This document shows positions 33,671-35,622 of a stretch of DNA of 35,622 nucleotides, piece by piece; within the stretch, counting starts at the first letter, position 1, and each line of letters begins with the position of its first letter. Made by a program: the position numbers and the translations under genes. This stretch comes from Pseudomonas panipatensis (GTDB lineage Bacteria > Pseudomonadota > Gammaproteobacteria > Pseudomonadales > Pseudomonadaceae), in assembly GCF_900099785.1 (NCBI RefSeq), contig NZ_FNDS01000019.1, positions 1 to 35,622 of the forward strand. The letters are read 5' to 3'. Below the pieces are notes generated by a model. The model searched no databases. It was not told the DNA's origin and was given only the letters and a program-made list of their open reading frames with translations.

Positions 33671-34981
33671 ATGTCATCCGCGAACGCTCCAGTCGCCCGG
33701 CCGCTCACCCGCAGCGACTACAAGACCCTGTCCCTGTCCGCCCTGGGTGGTGCGCTGGAATTCTACGACTTCATCATCTTTGTGTTCTTTGCCACCGTGG
33801 TCGGCAAGCTGTTCTTCCCGGCCGACATGCCGGATTGGCTACGCCAGTTGCAGACCTTCGGTCTGTTCGCCGCTGGCTATCTGGCGCGGCCACTTGGCGG
33901 CATCGTCATGGCTCACTTCGGCGACCTGCTGGGGCGCAAGAAGATGTTCACCCTGAGCATCTTCATGATGGCCTTGCCGACCCTGGTCATGGGTCTGCTG
34001 CCCACCTATGCGCAGATCGGCATCTGGGCGCCGCTGGCATTGTTGCTGTTGCGGGTGATCCAGGGCGCCGCCATTGGCGGGGAAGTCCCCGGTGCTTGGG
34101 TATTCGTTGCCGAGCACGTGCCGCAGCGGCATGTCGGTTATGCCTGCGGCACCCTTACCTCCGGGCTGACCGCGGGCATTCTTATCGGCTCGCTGGTCGC
34201 CACCCTGATCAACAGCCTGTTCAGCGCGGAAGAGCTGCAGGGCTACGCGTGGCGTATTCCTTTCCTGCTGGGGGGCGTCTTCGGTTTGTTCTCGGTATAC
34301 CTGCGCCGTTGGCTGCATGAGACGCCAGTGTTCGCCGAGCTGCAGTTGCGCAAGCAACTGGCCGACCAGGTGCCGCTGGGGGTGGTGGTGCGTGAGCATC
34401 GCCCGGCTGTTGTCATTTCCATGCTGCTGACCTGGCTGCTGTCCGCGGCGATTGTCGTGGTCATCCTCATGACGCCGTCGGTGCTGCAGAGCGCTTATGG
34501 CGTCAACCCAGCCACTTCGCTAAAGGCCAACAGCCTGGCCATCGTCTTCCTCACCGGCGGCTGCATTCTCGCTGGCCGTCTGATCGACCGCCTGGGTGCG
34601 GGCCGTGTCTTCACCATTGGCAGCCTGCTGCTGGGTGTCGTGTCTTGGATGTTCTACAGCAGCCTGAAGGGCCATCCGGACTGGCTCTTTCCGCTTTATG
34701 CGCTCACTGGCCTGTGTGTCGGCCTGGTTGGCGCGGTTCCCTACGTGATGGTCAATGCCTTCCCGGCAGCGATCCGCTTCAGCGGGTTGTCCTTTTCCTA
34801 CAACCTTTCTTACGCCATCTTCGGTGGCCTGACACCCATGGTGGTGGCCCTTCTTATGAAAGAGGACCCGATGGGGCCGGCTTACTATGTGGCGGCGCTT
34901 TGCCTGGTCGGCTTCCTGGTCGGCTGCTACCTGCTGGCTCGGGAGGGCCGAGCTGGCGGCTCTTCCATCGTTGTGAACTGA
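33671..34981 (+). CDS. MFS transporter, metabolite:proton symporter (MHS) family
   Basis: This 436-residue inner-membrane transporter has about 12 helices. MHS signatures are ALGGALEFYDFIIFVFF at the start and FGDLLGRKKMFTLSIFMMAL after helix 2. The ATG at 33671 is chosen because the conserved region follows it directly. The ~90-nt stretch before it in frame is not conserved-looking. Relatives carry dicarboxylates, citrate, proline/betaine or alpha-ketoglutarate. Substrate here is not determined. The sequence MSSANAPVARPLT forms a polar N-terminal tail. The Shine-Dalgarno is weak. Confidence 0.88.
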   Translation: MSSANAPVARPLTRSDYKTLSLSALGGALEFYDFIIFVFFATVVGKLFFPADMPDWLRQLQTFGLFAAGYLARPLGGIVMAHFGDLLGRKKMFTLSIFMMALPTLVMGLLPTYAQIGIWAPLALLLLRVIQGAAIGGEVPGAWVFVAEHVPQRHVGYACGTLTSGLTAGILIGSLVATLINSLFSAEELQGYAWRIPFLLGGVFGLFSVYLRRWLHETPVFAELQLRKQLADQVPLGVVVREHRPAVVISMLLTWLLSAAIVVVILMTPSVLQSAYGVNPATSLKANSLAIVFLTGGCILAGRLIDRLGAGRVFTIGSLLLGVVSWMFYSSLKGHPDWLFPLYALTGLCVGLVGAVPYVMVNAFPAAIRFSGLSFSYNLSYAIFGGLTPMVVALLMKEDPMGPAYYVAALCLVGFLVGCYLLAREGRAGGSSIVVN

Positions 34982-35020
34982 TCAGTCGGACAGCTTTTTG
35001 AGAAATACTTCAGAAATGCG

Positions 35021-35048
35021 TTGACGGGGGATTTTGAGTCCCTATAAT
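35021..35048 (+). promoter_or_regulatory. rRNA promoter P1
   Basis: TTGACG (35021-35026), a 16-nt spacer and TATAAT (35043-35048) are followed by a GC-rich discriminator (GCGC), typical of stringently controlled rrn promoters. Confidence 0.85.
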
Positions 35049-35051
35049 GCG

Positions 35052-35125
35052 CACCACTCTCAGCGAGAAGGCGATGAAAAAGCTTGAAAATCAAGCACTT
35101 ACAGTTTTCTAAGTTGAGAGTGGTG
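35052..35125 (+). other. Self-complementary leader of P1
   Basis: The arms CACCACTCTCA (35052-35062) and TGAGAGTGGTG (35115-35125) are perfectly inverted (11 bp). They enclose a second hairpin GCTTGA/TCAAGC (35082-35087, 35091-35096). The outer arm begins within a few nt of the expected P1 start. Confidence 0.75.
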
Positions 35126-35196
35126 ATCTGGCGAGCGGGTTCGCTTGCTTTCTTCGGTTGGTTGCTACGGCACGCTGAAGGCGGTCATCGAGGTGC

Positions 35197-35224
35197 TTGA
35201 CAGTGATTTTGATCGCTGTAGAAT
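35197..35224 (+). promoter_or_regulatory. rRNA promoter P2
   Basis: TTGACA (35197-35202), a 16-nt spacer and TAGAAT (35219-35224) are followed by a GCGC discriminator. The transcript would begin in a second hairpin, GCGCCTCC/GGAGGCGC (35225-35232, 35257-35264), with an inner GAGAA/TTCTC. Confidence 0.85.
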
Positions 35225-35303
35225 GCGCCTCCCGCTGATGAGAAGGTTGAATTCTCGGAGGCGCAAGCGGTTGAGTAGAAAAGAAAATTTTCGAAAATAG
35301 CGC

Positions 35304-35331
35304 TTGACGGAACGAGAGGTTGCTGTAGAAT
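35304..35331 (+). promoter_or_regulatory. rRNA promoter P3
   Basis: TTGACG (35304-35309), a 16-nt spacer and TAGAAT (35326-35331) are followed by GCGCGG. It is the promoter nearest to 16S, and its sequence pattern matches P1 and P2. Confidence 0.85.
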
Positions 35332-35366
35332 GCGCGGCCTCGGTTGAGACGAAAGCCTTAACCAAC

Positions 35367-35379
35367 TGCTCTTTAACAA
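35367..35379 (+). promoter_or_regulatory. rrn boxA antitermination element
   Basis: TGCTCTTTAACAA is the conserved boxA that recruits NusB/S10. It lies ~150 nt before 16S and supports assignment of the leader. Confidence 0.9.
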
Positions 35380-35525
35380 GTTGAATCAAGCAATTCGTGT
35401 GGGTGCTTGTGAGTTAAGACTGGTGATCGCAAGATTATCAGCATCACAAGTAACACTCGTGAATTCGAGAGTTTTTTGCGATTGCTGAGCCAGGTTTAGG
35501 GTTTTCTCAAAACCCGATCAGTATT

Positions 35526-35622
35526 GAACTGAAGAGTTTGATCATGGCTCAGATTGAACGCTGGCGGCAGGCCTAACACATGCAAGTCGAGCGGATGAAG
35601 AGAGCTTGCTCTCTGATTCAGC
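35526..35622 (+). rRNA. rrs: 16S ribosomal RNA, 5' end (truncated by window edge)
   Basis: GAACTGAAGAGTTTGATCAT starts at 35526 and continues GGCTCAG...AACGCTGGCGGCAGG, the universal 5' end of 16S rRNA. The V1 hairpin region has AGAGAGCTTGCTCTC, seen in pseudomonads of the P. aeruginosa/citronellolis neighbourhood. Only ~97 nt are in the window. Confidence 0.98.

Overview
The window comes from a high-GC gammaproteobacterium, almost certainly Pseudomonas in the P. aeruginosa / P. citronellolis neighbourhood. The reasons are the strong GC-ending codon bias, the P. aeruginosa-type gene groups (gbcA/gbcB, dgcAB with linked ETF genes, aspA-LysR-adhA-purEK, betIBA), and a Pseudomonas-type 16S 5' end at the right edge. 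Species was not determined.

Layout. (1) 1-3.4 kb: the 3' end of a CoA-acylating semialdehyde dehydrogenase and a bidirectional terminator. Then come a solitary REP-associated tyrosine transposase (RAYT) flanked by REPs and a solitary Bro-N (antirepressor-like) gene. The Bro-N leader looks like the P4-phage CI-RNA immunity leader: two direct repeats with one inverted copy between them. A small DUF2845 periplasmic protein and a NYN/OST-HTH putative RNase follow. (2) 3.4-16.4 kb: glycine betaine catabolism, with a FAD amine oxidoreductase, gbcB, divergent gbcA, a 28-residue membrane miniprotein, an M19-like protein lacking several metal ligands, a DUF5943-like protein, dgcA, dgcB and a dedicated ETF alpha/beta pair. 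Several palindromic repeats separate these genes. (3) 16.4-17.1 kb: an overlapping ZapB-like/ZapA-like pair, divergent from canonical ZapA. (4) 17.3-24.2 kb: aspA (with a structured, internally duplicated 3' region), a divergent LysR regulator, adhA, purEK (with a terminator-like hairpin in its leader), a small GlsB/YeaQ-type membrane protein and a DUF3299 periplasmic protein. (5) 24.2-28.7 kb: a hexose-phosphate mutarotase-like protein, two GNAT acetyltransferases, a divergent MocR regulator with an inverted-repeat operator, and two small proteins. (6) 28.8-32.9 kb: betI-betB-betA with a perfect palindrome overlapping the promoter. (7) 33-35 kb: a hotdog thioesterase and an MHS-family MFS symporter. 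(8) 35-35.6 kb: three tandem rRNA promoters, boxA and the first ~97 nt of 16S rRNA.

How the genes work together. BetA and BetB oxidise choline to glycine betaine under BetI control. GbcA (Rieske oxygenase) with GbcB (reductase) demethylates betaine to dimethylglycine. DgcA/DgcB with the linked ETF pair would take dimethylglycine to sarcosine and pass electrons to the membrane. The regulator GbdR, the sarcosine oxidase genes and a BetT-type choline transporter are not in the window. The strongest discovery candidates are the P4-CI-like leader upstream of Bro-N, the degenerate metal site of the M19 protein, the missing Fe-S cysteine in DgcA, the unlisted miniprotein after gbcA, the nested 146-nt palindrome, and the leader or 3'UTR structures of purE and aspA.
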